A DNA stretch of 64,000 bases from Caballeronia sp. dw_19 (GTDB lineage Bacteria > Pseudomonadota > Gammaproteobacteria > Burkholderiales > Burkholderiaceae): positions 124,001 to 188,000 of the forward strand of contig NZ_JAAVUQ010000010.1 of assembly GCF_018449515.1 (NCBI RefSeq). Direction: 5' to 3'. The notes under the pieces were generated by a model. The model made no database searches, was not told the origin of the DNA, and saw nothing but the letters and a program-made list of their open reading frames with translations. Shown here piece after piece: positions 35,443-44,023 of this stretch (positions are counted from its first letter, which is position 1; each line of letters begins with the position of its first letter). Position numbers and translations under genes: made by a program.

Positions 35443-35756
35443 GAAGTTTTTTCGATGGAGGTGATGCCCGGCGCGAGAGGCTGCGGCGTCATCCCCTGAT
35501 CGAGCGCAAGCAATAGCAGTAAGGCTCCGAGACAAGCGCAGCGATTTTGCCCGCCCACTTAGTGGCGGGCATTTTTTTGCCTTCGTTTTTGTCCCGGTTT
35601 TTGTCCCGCTTTTGTGCGAGGTAATGGTTTCTGGCTGGCGGGATTGATGCAAACACCGGCACGAACCGTGCGAATAGGCTTGGGAAAAGGCAGTTCATAC
35701 CCAAATACGTGAGGCGTTTGTTCTACAATCTTTCCTCTTAAGTCCGCGAGTCATCA
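35443..35756. other. amtB-gshA intergenic region
   Basis: 314 bp with the amtB terminator (35549-35579) and, near 35725-35750, the presumed gshA promoter region; no clear -35/-10 pair stands out. No coding potential seen. Confidence 0.5.
35549..35579 (+). terminator. Terminator after amtB
   Basis: Stem TGCCCGCC (35549-35556) / GGCGGGCA (35565-35572), loop CACTTAGT, followed by seven T. Confidence 0.88.
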
Positions 35757-37046
35757 ATGGTTCCGCACCTCGTTACGGCTTTAAACGGCCCTTTGCTCGA
35801 TCTCGAGCGGAAGATACTCGACGCGACGCCGTCCATCGAACGCTGGTTTCGGCTGGAGTGGCAAGAACACACCCCACCGTTCTATTGTTCGGTCGACCTG
35901 CGCAACGCCGGTTTCAAGCTCGCTCCCGTCGATACCAACCTGTTCCCCGGCGGCTTCAACAACCTGCCGGTGGAAGTGTTGCCGCTCGCCGTGCAGGCCG
36001 CGATGGCGTCGATCGAAAAGATCTGCCCCGACGCGAAGAACCTGCTCGTGATCCCCGAGCGCCATACGCGTAACGCGTTTTATCTCGAGAACGTTGCGCG
36101 GCTCGCGACCATCATGCGTCAGGCCGGGCTGAACATTCGCTTCGGCACGCTCGACGAGAATATTCATGGACCGGTCACCATCGCGCTCGCCGACGGACAG
36201 AAGATTGTCCTCGAACCGCTCGAACGCACGCCGCGCCGGCTGGGCCTGAAAAACTTCGATCCCTGCTCGATCCTGCTGAACAATGACCTGTCCGGTGGCA
36301 TTCCGCCCGTGCTGGAAAACCTGCACGAGCAATATCTGCTGCCGCCGTTGCATGCGGGCTGGGCCGTGCGCCGCAAGTCGAATCACTTCGCCTGTTATGA
36401 CGACGTCGCGAAGAAGTTTTCGAAGCTCGTCGAGATCGATCCGTGGATGATCAACCCGTATTTCGCGCACGTGGAAGGCGTGGATTACGAGGCGCGTACC
36501 GGCGAGGAAGCGCTGGCGGATGCAATCGATGGCGTGTTGAAGAAGATTGCGAAGAAGTATCGGGAGTATGGAATCAGCGAGAAGCCGTATGTCGTGATCA
36601 AAGCCGATGCCGGCACCTACGGCAAAGGCGTCATGACGGTGCACGACGCGTCGGAAGTCGCCGCGCTGACGAAACGCGAACGCGTGAAGATGAACGACGC
36701 GAAGGAGGGCCTCGAAGTCCACGACGTGATCGTGCAGGAGGGCGTGCACACGTTCGAGCGCGTGGAAAATGCAGTCGCCGAGCCGGTGGTCTATATGATC
36801 GACCGGTATGTGGTGGGCGGGTTTTATCGTGTGCACGATTCTCGTGACCGCGACCAGAACCTCAACGCACCGGGCATGCATTTCGTGCCGCTCGGCTTCG
36901 AGCATACGGCCTTGCCCGACGCCCATGCGAAGCCCGGCGCCGCGCCGCCGAACCGCTTTTATATGTATGGCGTGGTGGCGCGGCTGGGGTTGCTCGCGGC
37001 ATCGGTGGAACTGGAAAAAACCGATCCGGAAGCCATTCAGGTCTAA
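35757..37046 (+). CDS. gshA: Glutamate-cysteine ligase, betaproteobacterial type
   Basis: 429 residues. It belongs to the distinct gamma-glutamylcysteine synthetase family of beta- and some alphaproteobacteria, unlike E. coli GshA. FYCSVDLRNAGFKLAPVDTNLFPGGFNNL (parts YCSVDLRNAGFKLAPVDTN and FPGGFNNL), VIKADAGTYGKGVMT and RYVVGGFYRVHD are typical and form the ATP-grasp-like core. It makes gamma-glutamylcysteine, the first step of glutathione synthesis. gshB follows, separated by a hairpin. Confidence 0.95.
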   Translation: MVPHLVTALNGPLLDLERKILDATPSIERWFRLEWQEHTPPFYCSVDLRNAGFKLAPVDTNLFPGGFNNLPVEVLPLAVQAAMASIEKICPDAKNLLVIPERHTRNAFYLENVARLATIMRQAGLNIRFGTLDENIHGPVTIALADGQKIVLEPLERTPRRLGLKNFDPCSILLNNDLSGGIPPVLENLHEQYLLPPLHAGWAVRRKSNHFACYDDVAKKFSKLVEIDPWMINPYFAHVEGVDYEARTGEEALADAIDGVLKKIAKKYREYGISEKPYVVIKADAGTYGKGVMTVHDASEVAALTKRERVKMNDAKEGLEVHDVIVQEGVHTFERVENAVAEPVVYMIDRYVVGGFYRVHDSRDRDQNLNAPGMHFVPLGFEHTALPDAHAKPGAAPPNRFYMYGVVARLGLLAASVELEKTDPEAIQV

Positions 37047-37062
37047 GCTTCACCCCATCACG

Positions 37063-37089
37063 ACGGCCGCACGAAGTTGCGGCCGTTTT
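37063..37089 (+). terminator. Terminator-like hairpin after gshA
   Basis: ACGGCCGCA (37063-37071) / TGCGGCCGT (37078-37086), 6-base loop, followed by TTT. It could limit read-through into gshB. Confidence 0.65.
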
Positions 37090-37206
37090 GCACTTCAGGC
37101 GCGAACCCGCGCGACGTGTTAAAAATCGCGTATTGCAGGGCGCTGTTTGCCGCCGCCTATTGAACCTATTGAATAAACCAAGGCCGAACGGCCGCTCTGG
37201 ACGCTT

Positions 37207-38166
37207 ATGGACATCCTTTTTATCGCCGATCCGCTCGATCACTTCAAGATCTACAAAGACACGACCTACGCGATGATGGCCGAAGCCGCGCGTCGTGGAC
37301 ACACGATCTACGCATGCGAGCCGCAGCATCTGGCCTGGGTCGGCGGCAGGGTAGAAGGGACGGTGGAGCGCGTGACAATCGTCGGCGACGAAGCGGATTC
37401 CGCGCGCTCGCAATGGTACGAGGCCGCCACGCCGGAAGTGCTCGACCTCAAGCATTTCGGCGCTGTCCTGATGCGCAAAGACCCGCCATTCGACATGGAA
37501 TATGTAACGTCAACGTGGCTTTTGGAGTTGGCCGAGCGCACCGGCGCACGCATCTTCAACAAGCCGAGCGCGATCCGCGATCACTCGGAAAAGCTGGCGA
37601 TCGGCGAATGGCCGCAATTTGTCGTACCGACGCTGGTTACCCGCGATGCCGCGCGTCTGCGCGCCTTCCACGCCGAGCACGGTGACGTGATCCTCAAGCC
37701 GCTCGACGGCATGGGGGGCATGGGCGTGTTTCGCGTGAAGGCTGACGGAATGAACCTCGGCACGATCGTGGAAATGCTCAGCGACAACGGCGCGCGTAGC
37801 GTCATGGCCCAAAAGTTCATCCCGCAAATTGTCGATGGCGACAAACGCATCCTGCTGATCGGTGGGCAACCCGTGCCGTATTCACTTGCCCGGATTCCAC
37901 AGGGCAACGAAGTCCGCGGCAACTTGGCCGCGGGCGGATTGGGTCGCGCACAACCGCTCACGGAAAACGATCGCAAGATTGCGGAAACGCTCGGACAGAC
38001 GCTGTTCGCACGGGGCTTGCTGCTGGTCGGACTCGATGCCATTGGTGACTACCTGACCGAAGTGAACGTGACCAGTCCGACGTGCTTCCGTGAAATCATG
38101 GACCAGACAGGTTTCGATGTAGCCGGCATGTTTATCGATGCACTGGAACGCGCGGCCGCAGCTTAG
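37207..38166 (+). CDS. gshB: Glutathione synthetase
   Basis: 319 residues. The N-terminus MDILFIADPLDHFKIYKDTT and the ATP-grasp elements RKDPPFDMEYV, NKPSAIRDHSEKL, KPLDGMGGMGVFR and EVNVTSPT are all typical. It joins glycine to gamma-glutamylcysteine. It follows gshA by 160 bp that include a hairpin, so expression may be partly independent. Acetyl-CoA or other partners are not involved. Start ATG at 37207. Confidence 0.96.
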   Translation: MDILFIADPLDHFKIYKDTTYAMMAEAARRGHTIYACEPQHLAWVGGRVEGTVERVTIVGDEADSARSQWYEAATPEVLDLKHFGAVLMRKDPPFDMEYVTSTWLLELAERTGARIFNKPSAIRDHSEKLAIGEWPQFVVPTLVTRDAARLRAFHAEHGDVILKPLDGMGGMGVFRVKADGMNLGTIVEMLSDNGARSVMAQKFIPQIVDGDKRILLIGGQPVPYSLARIPQGNEVRGNLAAGGLGRAQPLTENDRKIAETLGQTLFARGLLLVGLDAIGDYLTEVNVTSPTCFREIMDQTGFDVAGMFIDALERAAAA

Positions 38167-38534
38167 CAAGAAGCTTGACGATAAGTTTAGTGACGAGCGC
38201 GCAGCGAGAAATTAGAGGTGGCTATCGAAGAAGGCCGCCCAACCGTTGATTTCTCCCAGACTGTTACAATCTCCCGCTCATGAGATTCGTTTCGTGGCGC
38301 GATCCGGCCCCGAAATTGAAAGTGGAAACTTGCTGCAGCGCATAACGCTGCGCATAGCGTGCGAAATCCGACTAAGCTTAGGTATTGGCGCTTGTTGACG
38401 TTTCTGTACCCGGATCGATGTTGCAGTCGCGTTTTGCAATGTTTCGCAATTTTTCAGCACGCAATTGGCATATATAACAGCAAGTTCCCACAATTTCCGA
38501 CGCATCTCGTCGTTTTGGGGCAGCACACTCTGAC
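38167..38534. other. gshB-PTS intergenic region with repeat element
   Basis: 368 bp. Contains the 18-bp repeat also found before ptsI, several TTGCA/GCAA blocks (38419-38452, including TTGC-N8-GCAA) and an AT-rich TATATAAC at 38471-38478 that could be a -10. No coding sequence is supported. Confidence 0.55.
38325..38342. repeat. 18-bp repeat copy 1, upstream of the EIIA gene
   Basis: GAAACTTGCTGCAGCGCA, identical to the copy at 39532-39549. AGCGTGC plus AAATC follows both copies, 12 bp further away in this one. It lies 193 bp before the ATG of the EIIA gene. Confidence 0.7.
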
Positions 38535-39029
38535 ATGGCTGGCATTCTAATTATTGCGCACGCTCCGTTCGCTTCGGCGTTACGTGAGTGCATTACCCAC
38601 ATTTATGGCGGTTTGCCCGCACGCATTGGTGTGATCGATGTGAAGCCGGATTGCGACCCCGTTGAAGTCCGAGCGTTTGCGCGTTCCGAAATCGACCGTC
38701 TGAAGGAAGAAAACGGTGCGATCGTCCTCACGGACGTGTTCGGCGCGACGCCTGCGAATATCGCGCAAAGTTTGGCAAGCAACAGCGTCCGCGTGCTCGC
38801 CGGCGTCAATCTGCCCATGCTCGTGCGCGCCGTCTGTTACAGGACCACGCCGCTCGACACATTGGCTGAAAAGTCGCTGCAAGGCGGATCGAAGGGCATT
38901 CAGGAGCTGGATGCCTCGACGCCCGCCAATCCCTGCGCAATGGCCAGCGCCGCAGCTGCGGCCGTTGCCAATTGCGCGGTGGGCGCCGCCGCGACCAGTT
39001 GCATGCCCGCCAAGGTGGCAAGTCACTGA
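38535..39029 (+). CDS. PTS fructose/mannose-type EIIA domain protein
   Basis: 164 residues. The phospho-acceptor H9 in ILIIAHAPFASAL and the DVFGATPANIAQ and VLAGVNLPMLVRA segments define the EIIA-Man fold. It accepts phosphate from HPr. No EIIB or EIIC lies in the window, so it should have a regulatory role, as in other proteobacteria with permease-less PTS. The last 35 residues, rich in Ala and containing three Cys (NPCAMAS, ANCAVG, TSCMPAK), are outside the usual family end and unusual. HPr follows after 122 bp. Confidence 0.9.
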   Translation: MAGILIIAHAPFASALRECITHIYGGLPARIGVIDVKPDCDPVEVRAFARSEIDRLKEENGAIVLTDVFGATPANIAQSLASNSVRVLAGVNLPMLVRAVCYRTTPLDTLAEKSLQGGSKGIQELDASTPANPCAMASAAAAAVANCAVGAAATSCMPAKVASH

Positions 39030-39151
39030 GCCGCGCTTGAGCGCGTTAAGTTGCTCCGCTGACGGCACATTGGCCGCACGTTAAGAAGATCGTTAAAAAG
39101 CATTGACCCAGCTGCATCGCGTCAGCCCTCTCACCTAGCGCCCGGAGCATC

Positions 39152-39421
39152 ATGCTGCAACAGGAAACAACTATCGTGAACAAGCTGGGGCTGCACGCGC
39201 GTGCTTCAGCCAAGCTCACACAACTGGCGGGAAACTTTCAATGCGAGATCTGGATGAGCCGCAACGGCCGCCGGATCAACGCGAAAAGCATCATGGGCGT
39301 GATGATGCTCGCGGCGGGAATCGGCAGTACGGTAACAATCGAAACCGAAGGCTCCGACGAAGCAGAAGCCATGAAGGGCATCCTTGCGCTCATCGCAGAT
39401 AAATTTGGCGAAGGACAATGA
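39152..39421 (+). CDS. ptsH: Phosphocarrier protein HPr
   Basis: 89 residues. The active-site H15 in GLHARASA and the regulatory serine S46 in AKSIMGV are both present, so it could be phosphorylated by enzyme I at His and by HPr kinase at Ser. It carries phosphate from enzyme I to EIIA. It lies between the EIIA gene and ptsI and is followed by a strong terminator, so ptsI has its own promoter. Confidence 0.95.
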   Translation: MLQQETTIVNKLGLHARASAKLTQLAGNFQCEIWMSRNGRRINAKSIMGVMMLAAGIGSTVTIETEGSDEAEAMKGILALIADKFGEGQ

Positions 39422-39445
39422 CGTTGTCCTGCCTGCAGCACTGAG

Positions 39446-39476
39446 AAAAAGCCGCGCATTGACGCGGCTTTTTTTG
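39446..39476 (+). terminator. Terminator after ptsH
   Basis: Stem AAAAAGCCGCG (39446-39456) / CGCGGCTTTTT (39463-39473), loop CATTGA, continuing as a T-run. It separates ptsH from ptsI. Confidence 0.92.
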
Positions 39477-39531
39477 TGCCCGTGGACATGGCGCTGACAC
39501 GCGGCGCAACAAACTGCGTCATTTTGTGACA

Positions 39532-39549
39532 GAAACTTGCTGCAGCGCA
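39532..39549. repeat. 18-bp repeat copy 2, at the ptsI promoter
   Basis: GAAACTTGCTGCAGCGCA, identical to 38325-38342. It ends 25 bp before the TATAAT at 39575, so it overlaps or abuts the -35 region. It contains the palindrome TGCTGCAGCG-like core CTGCAG. Confidence 0.7.
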
Positions 39550-39574
39550 AAGCGTGCCAAATCGCGTTCGAATT

Positions 39575-39580
39575 TATAAT
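39575..39580 (+). promoter_or_regulatory. -10 element of the ptsI promoter
   Basis: TATAAT, 74 bp before the chosen GTG start. The -35 region (39551-39557) is poor, which with the adjacent repeat suggests dependence on or control by a bound factor. Confidence 0.5.
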
Positions 39581-39653
39581 GGTGCGCGGATCGCATCGCC
39601 AGCCGGTGGTCGACAAAACCGCGAGCCACACCCATAACTAGAGAGAGGTGCGC

Positions 39654-41414
39654 GTGTCGTTCACGCTGCATGGAATTCCCGTTTCGCGCGGTATCGCCAT
39701 CGGCCGCGCGTATCTGATCGCGGCGGCTGCACTCGATGTCGATCACTATCTGGTCGAACCGGATCGCATCGACAGTGAAATTGAACGCTTTCATACGGCG
39801 CAAGCGCAGGTGCACGCGGAGCTGGACGCCTTGCGCGACGATCTGGCTGCGGATGCCCCCAGCGAAATGGGCGCGTTTATCAACGTCCATTCCATGATCC
39901 TGAACGACGCCATGCTCGTTCACGAAACCATCGATCTCGTCCGTACGCGCCGCTACAACGTGGAGTGGGCGCTGACCGAGCAGCTTGAAATCCTGAGCCG
40001 CCATTTCGACGATATCGAAGACGAATACTTACGCGAACGCAAGGCCGATATCCAGCAAGTCGTGGAGCGCGTGCTGAAGGCGCTGGCCGGCGCACCGTCC
40101 ACCGCTACGCTCGTCGTGGATGGCGCGGCGACCAATGGGCACAACGACATGATCGTGGTCGCCCACGACATCGCGCCCGCCGACATGCTGCAGTTCAAGA
40201 CCCAGGCATTCAAGGGTTTCGTGACGGATCTCGGCGGCCGCACGTCGCATACGGCTATCGTGGCGCGTAGCCTGGGTATTCCGGCGTCGGTCGGCGTGCA
40301 GCAGGCGAGTGCCTTGATCCGGCAGAACGACTTGATCATTGTGGATGGGGATCACGGCATTGTGATCGTCGATCCCGCGCCGATCGTGCTGGAAGAGTAT
40401 TCGTACCGGCAGAGCGAAAAGGTGCTTGAGCAGCGCAAGTTGCAACGCCTCAAGTTCTCGCCGACGCAAACGTTGGACGGCACCAAGATCGACTTGTGCG
40501 CGAACATCGAATTACCCGACGACGCCAAGACCGCGCTCGATGCAGGCGCGATGGGCGTGGGCCTGTTCCGCAGCGAGTTCCTGTTCATGAATTACAAGGA
40601 CGAGTTGCCGGAAGAAGAAGAGCAATTTGCGGCCTACCGGCGCGCGATCGAATTGATGAAGGGCCGGCCGGTGACCATTCGCACGATCGACGTGGGTGCG
40701 GACAAGCCGCTTGAATCCATGGGCGGTGGCGACGGTTACGAGACCGCGCAGAACCCGGCGCTGGGTCTGCGGGCAATCCGCTGGAGCTTGTCCGAGCCGC
40801 AGATGTTCATGACGCAATTGCGGGCTATCTTGCGGGCATCGGCGTTTGGCCACGCGAAGATCCTGATCCCGATGCTCGCGCATGCGCAGGAAATCGACCA
40901 GACGCTCGACCTGATTCACGAGGCGAAGCGCCAGCTTGACGATGCGGGTATCGACTATGATCGCAACATTCAGGTCGGCGCGATGATCGAGATTCCGGCG
41001 GCCGCGATTGCCGTGCGGCTGTTCCTGAAGCGGCTGGATTTCCTGTCGATCGGGACCAACGACCTGATCCAGTACACGCTTGCAATCGATCGCGCGGATA
41101 ACGCCGTCGCGCATCTGTATGACCCGTTGCATCCCGCGGTTTTGCACTTGATCGCGTTCACGCTGCGCGAAGCGAAAGCTGCGGGCGTCCCGGTTTCGGT
41201 GTGCGGTGAAATGGCCGGCGACCCGACCGTGACACGCCTGCTGCTCGGCATGGGCCTCACCGAGTTTTCGATGCACCCAAGCCAGTTGCTCGTGGTCAAG
41301 CAGGAGATCCTGCGGGCGGACTTGAAGGCGTTGCAAAAGCCGGTCGCGGACGTGCTTGCCGCGTACGAACCCGCAGAGTTGCTCGCCGCGCTGGCGGTGC
41401 TTCAGAAGGTCTGA
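39654..41414 (+). CDS. ptsI: PTS enzyme I (phosphoenolpyruvate-protein phosphotransferase)
   Basis: 586 residues from the GTG at 39654, placed 5 bp after GAGAGAGG; a GTG at 39648 lies inside that ribosome site and is less likely. The phospho-acceptor H199 is in GGRTSHTAIVARS. The PEP-binding barrel has LFRSEFLFM, TIRTIDVGADKP and the SVCGEMAGDP loop. It starts the phosphorelay to HPr and EIIA. No sugar permease is near, so the output is probably regulatory. Its last 13 bp overlap the convergent heptosyltransferase gene. Confidence 0.96.
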   Translation: MSFTLHGIPVSRGIAIGRAYLIAAAALDVDHYLVEPDRIDSEIERFHTAQAQVHAELDALRDDLAADAPSEMGAFINVHSMILNDAMLVHETIDLVRTRRYNVEWALTEQLEILSRHFDDIEDEYLRERKADIQQVVERVLKALAGAPSTATLVVDGAATNGHNDMIVVAHDIAPADMLQFKTQAFKGFVTDLGGRTSHTAIVARSLGIPASVGVQQASALIRQNDLIIVDGDHGIVIVDPAPIVLEEYSYRQSEKVLEQRKLQRLKFSPTQTLDGTKIDLCANIELPDDAKTALDAGAMGVGLFRSEFLFMNYKDELPEEEEQFAAYRRAIELMKGRPVTIRTIDVGADKPLESMGGGDGYETAQNPALGLRAIRWSLSEPQMFMTQLRAILRASAFGHAKILIPMLAHAQEIDQTLDLIHEAKRQLDDAGIDYDRNIQVGAMIEIPAAAIAVRLFLKRLDFLSIGTNDLIQYTLAIDRADNAVAHLYDPLHPAVLHLIAFTLREAKAAGVPVSVCGEMAGDPTVTRLLLGMGLTEFSMHPSQLLVVKQEILRADLKALQKPVADVLAAYEPAELLAALAVLQKV

Positions 41415-42625
41415 GCGAGGCCGCGTTCGGCGATGAGTTTATCGACCACGCGCATCACGAACTCAGGCGTGATGACAGCGGTGCATTGAAACGGCTGCGG
41501 TTTGTCGAAGCGGCGGGGGCACCAGGCGAAATCGTGGGCATCGAACTCGGCGGTCATGTCGTTGAAGCAGCTATTGCAGGCGTGAAAGTTGATCACGCGA
41601 TACGGCGTGCGGAACTCGGTCGACGGATGCGAGAAGCCGCTGATCATGACCACAGGCGTGCCTGCGGCCCATGCGAGCCACGACAGTCCGCTTCCCAATC
41701 CGATAAAAAAATCCGCGTGATGCAACAGGCTCATGCGTTCCTGCAACGGCCGATTGCCGGTGAAATCCTCGGCGCCTTCTGGCATTACGTTCATGTGCTT
41801 CGCGTTACCGTACTGTTTGTCGCGGTCAATGCATAGCACTCTGTAACCGAGTGTCTTCAGATGCTTGATCAGTGTCGACCAGCCGCGCGGGTTGTTCCAG
41901 TACTTGCATTGCGCCGTTGATTGCGTTGCTATGCATACGTAACGTTCGGCAATCGTGCGCGTCTTGTCCGCGATAACCACATTCGGCTTGCGTTCCTGAC
42001 ACGGCACGCCCAGCAGATACGCCATCATGTCCTGCATGTTGCTCACGCGCGGATCGGTGGGCTGATGGTCGCGTTCAGAGAATGGCTTTAGCAGGCCGAG
42101 GTAATATGTAGCGTAGTACGTGTCGTCCCGGCTATCGAGTCCGGCGTCTGTTGCGATGTGCAAATGCGGATAACCGTCTCGAAAAAGCGGCTGCAAATGC
42201 TCGGGCAGCGGCATATATAGCTCGCATTGGTGTTGTTCGCGGAATGCATCAATAACCGGCAGCCATGCGAGCGAATCGCCCAGCGCGAGTGGTTTCATGC
42301 GTAGTCGAACTTTCTGGTTCGTTGCATCGAATGCGTGAGAGAACACGAGCCGCTGGCCATCGAGTACTTCCAGCAGGAAACGCACGAAATATTTGCGTCT
42401 GCTAGTGATCACCGCGTTGGCTTCGACAGCTTCGTCCAGCAGGACATTGAACGTGTCCAGGTCGGTCATCCTGACGTGCCAGCCATCTACAGGCACTTGC
42501 ACGCGGCAGCCGTAATTAAAATCGTAGAGGATGCCTTCGGGTCCGGTCATCACCGGGATGCCGGGCTGAGCGAATTCGGTTTCGGTCCTGCCGCGTTGAG
42601 TGTGCTGGGTTTCGGTCTCGTTCAT
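41402..42625 (-). CDS. TibC/BAHT-type autotransporter O-heptosyltransferase, copy 1
   Basis: 407 residues from the ATG at 42625, with GGAGAGACAC just before it. It matches bacterial autotransporter heptosyltransferases: KYWNNPRGWSTLIKHLKTLGYRV (parts KYWNNPRGW and LKTLGYRV), IGLGSGLSWLAWAAGTPVVM, and PSTEFRTPYRVINFHAC. The iron-finger cysteines C350-x2-C353-x15-C369-x11-C381 are complete. The family transfers heptose from ADP-heptose to Ser/Thr of autotransporter passenger repeats in the cytoplasm. No autotransporter gene is adjacent. The second copy follows upstream. Donor synthesis is represented by rfaE2 at 9.4 kb. Confidence 0.9.
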   Translation of the reverse strand: MNETETQHTQRGRTETEFAQPGIPVMTGPEGILYDFNYGCRVQVPVDGWHVRMTDLDTFNVLLDEAVEANAVITSRRKYFVRFLLEVLDGQRLVFSHAFDATNQKVRLRMKPLALGDSLAWLPVIDAFREQHQCELYMPLPEHLQPLFRDGYPHLHIATDAGLDSRDDTYYATYYLGLLKPFSERDHQPTDPRVSNMQDMMAYLLGVPCQERKPNVVIADKTRTIAERYVCIATQSTAQCKYWNNPRGWSTLIKHLKTLGYRVLCIDRDKQYGNAKHMNVMPEGAEDFTGNRPLQERMSLLHHADFFIGLGSGLSWLAWAAGTPVVMISGFSHPSTEFRTPYRVINFHACNSCFNDMTAEFDAHDFAWCPRRFDKPQPFQCTAVITPEFVMRVVDKLIAERGLAQTF

Positions 42626-42719
42626 GTGTCTCTCCAATTGCGTCAAAAGCGTAGTGGCCAAGATAAGCTGGCCCGGCGCTTAGGAAAATTGGAGAACTCT
42701 TAAATTTGAGACGGGGCGT

Positions 42720-43955
42720 TTATTCGTCGACGGACATTGACGCCGCGAGCGCGGCGTGCTGATCGCGAATCAGCCTGTCAACAATCCGCATGACAGATTG
42801 TGGCGTGATTGATGTCGTGCACTGAAACGGTCGTGGATCGTCTCGCCAGCGCGGGCATTGTGCGAAAACTTCGGGATGGAGCTCTATGGCGGTGTCGTTG
42901 AAACAGCTGTTGCACACGTGAAAGTTGATCACCCGATACGGGGTCCGAAACTCTGTGGAAGGATGGGAGAAACCGCTGATCATGACGACTGGAATGCCAA
43001 CAGCCCATGCGAGCCACGATAATCCGCTCCCTAGTCCGATAAAAAAATCGGCGTGCAGTAACTGGCTCGCACGTGCTTGCAACGTGTAGTTGCCGGTGCA
43101 ATCCTCTGCCTCAGCCGGCATGGTATTGATGTTGACATCGTTGCCGAACTGCCAATAGCGGTCTATGCACATTACCCGGTAACCTAGCGATTTCAAGTAA
43201 TTGATCAACGTGGGCCAGCCGGCCGGATTATTCCAATACTTGTGTTGCGCCGTCGATTGCGTTCCGATGCACACGTACTTCCCGGGAATGACGCGCGCCG
43301 TGTCGGCAATGATCAGATTCGGCTTGCGTTCCCGACAAGGGACGCCGAGCAAATACGAGACGGTATCCTGCATGCAGCTGATACGCGGGTCGGTTGGTTG
43401 ATGGTCGCGCTCAGAGAGGGGAAACATGAGCCCGAAATAATAGCTGGCGTAATCCGGTTCGGTCCGCTGCGCAAGTTGCTCCTCGGTCGCCAGATGAAGA
43501 TGCGGATAGCCGGCCCGGAACAGTGGCTGCAAATGCTCGCCCATCGGCGCATAGAGCTCGCAGGAATGCTGTTCACGAAACGCATCAATGACCGGAATCC
43601 ATGCGATTGAGTCGCCTAGCGCCCAGGGATCCATACAGAGCCGCACGTTTTTCCCTTGGGCATTGAAGGCGTGGGTAAAAACGAGCCTGTCACCGTCGAA
43701 CACTTCCAGGAGAAACCGCACGAAGTATTTGCGAACGCTCGCAACCACGGAGTGGGCTTCGACCGTTTCATCCATCAACACGTTGAACGTGTCGAGGTCG
43801 CTCATCCGAACCCGCCAGCCGCTGACAGGAACCTGCACGCGGCAACCGTAATTAAAATCGAAAAAAATGCCTTCGGGGCCCTCAAGCACAGGAAGCGCAG
43901 GGCCGCCTTCCATTTGGGGTCCGCCGCGATTACGGGCCGTCGCATTCTCGATCAT
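42720..43955 (-). CDS. TibC/BAHT-type autotransporter O-heptosyltransferase, copy 2
   Basis: 411 residues from the ATG at 43955. It shares long identical blocks with copy 1 (for example GSGLSWLAWA, PVVMISGFSHPSTEFRTPYR and RVINFH) and the same cysteine spacing C-x2-C-x15-C-x11-C, so the pair arose by tandem duplication; 94 bp separate them. Differences cluster in the N-terminal 40 residues and in the middle (LSERDHQPTDP is kept, but the flanking ERYVCIATQ is EKYVCIGTQ-like KYVCIGTQ here). The two could prefer different acceptors. Both genes look less GC-rich at third positions than their neighbours. Confidence 0.9.
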   Translation of the reverse strand: MIENATARNRGGPQMEGGPALPVLEGPEGIFFDFNYGCRVQVPVSGWRVRMSDLDTFNVLMDETVEAHSVVASVRKYFVRFLLEVFDGDRLVFTHAFNAQGKNVRLCMDPWALGDSIAWIPVIDAFREQHSCELYAPMGEHLQPLFRAGYPHLHLATEEQLAQRTEPDYASYYFGLMFPLSERDHQPTDPRISCMQDTVSYLLGVPCRERKPNLIIADTARVIPGKYVCIGTQSTAQHKYWNNPAGWPTLINYLKSLGYRVMCIDRYWQFGNDVNINTMPAEAEDCTGNYTLQARASQLLHADFFIGLGSGLSWLAWAVGIPVVMISGFSHPSTEFRTPYRVINFHVCNSCFNDTAIELHPEVFAQCPRWRDDPRPFQCTTSITPQSVMRIVDRLIRDQHAALAASMSVDE

Positions 43956-44023
43956 TTGTTGTTATCGTTGAAAACGGGCGCTCAGAGTAGACCTGTTGCA
44001 CGTCCTACTGAACCCGATAATTC

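Noticed and set aside
34219..35652. 477-codon frame opposite amtB
   Set aside because: Antisense shadow of a clear membrane protein, His/Arg/Asp-rich with no recognisable domain.
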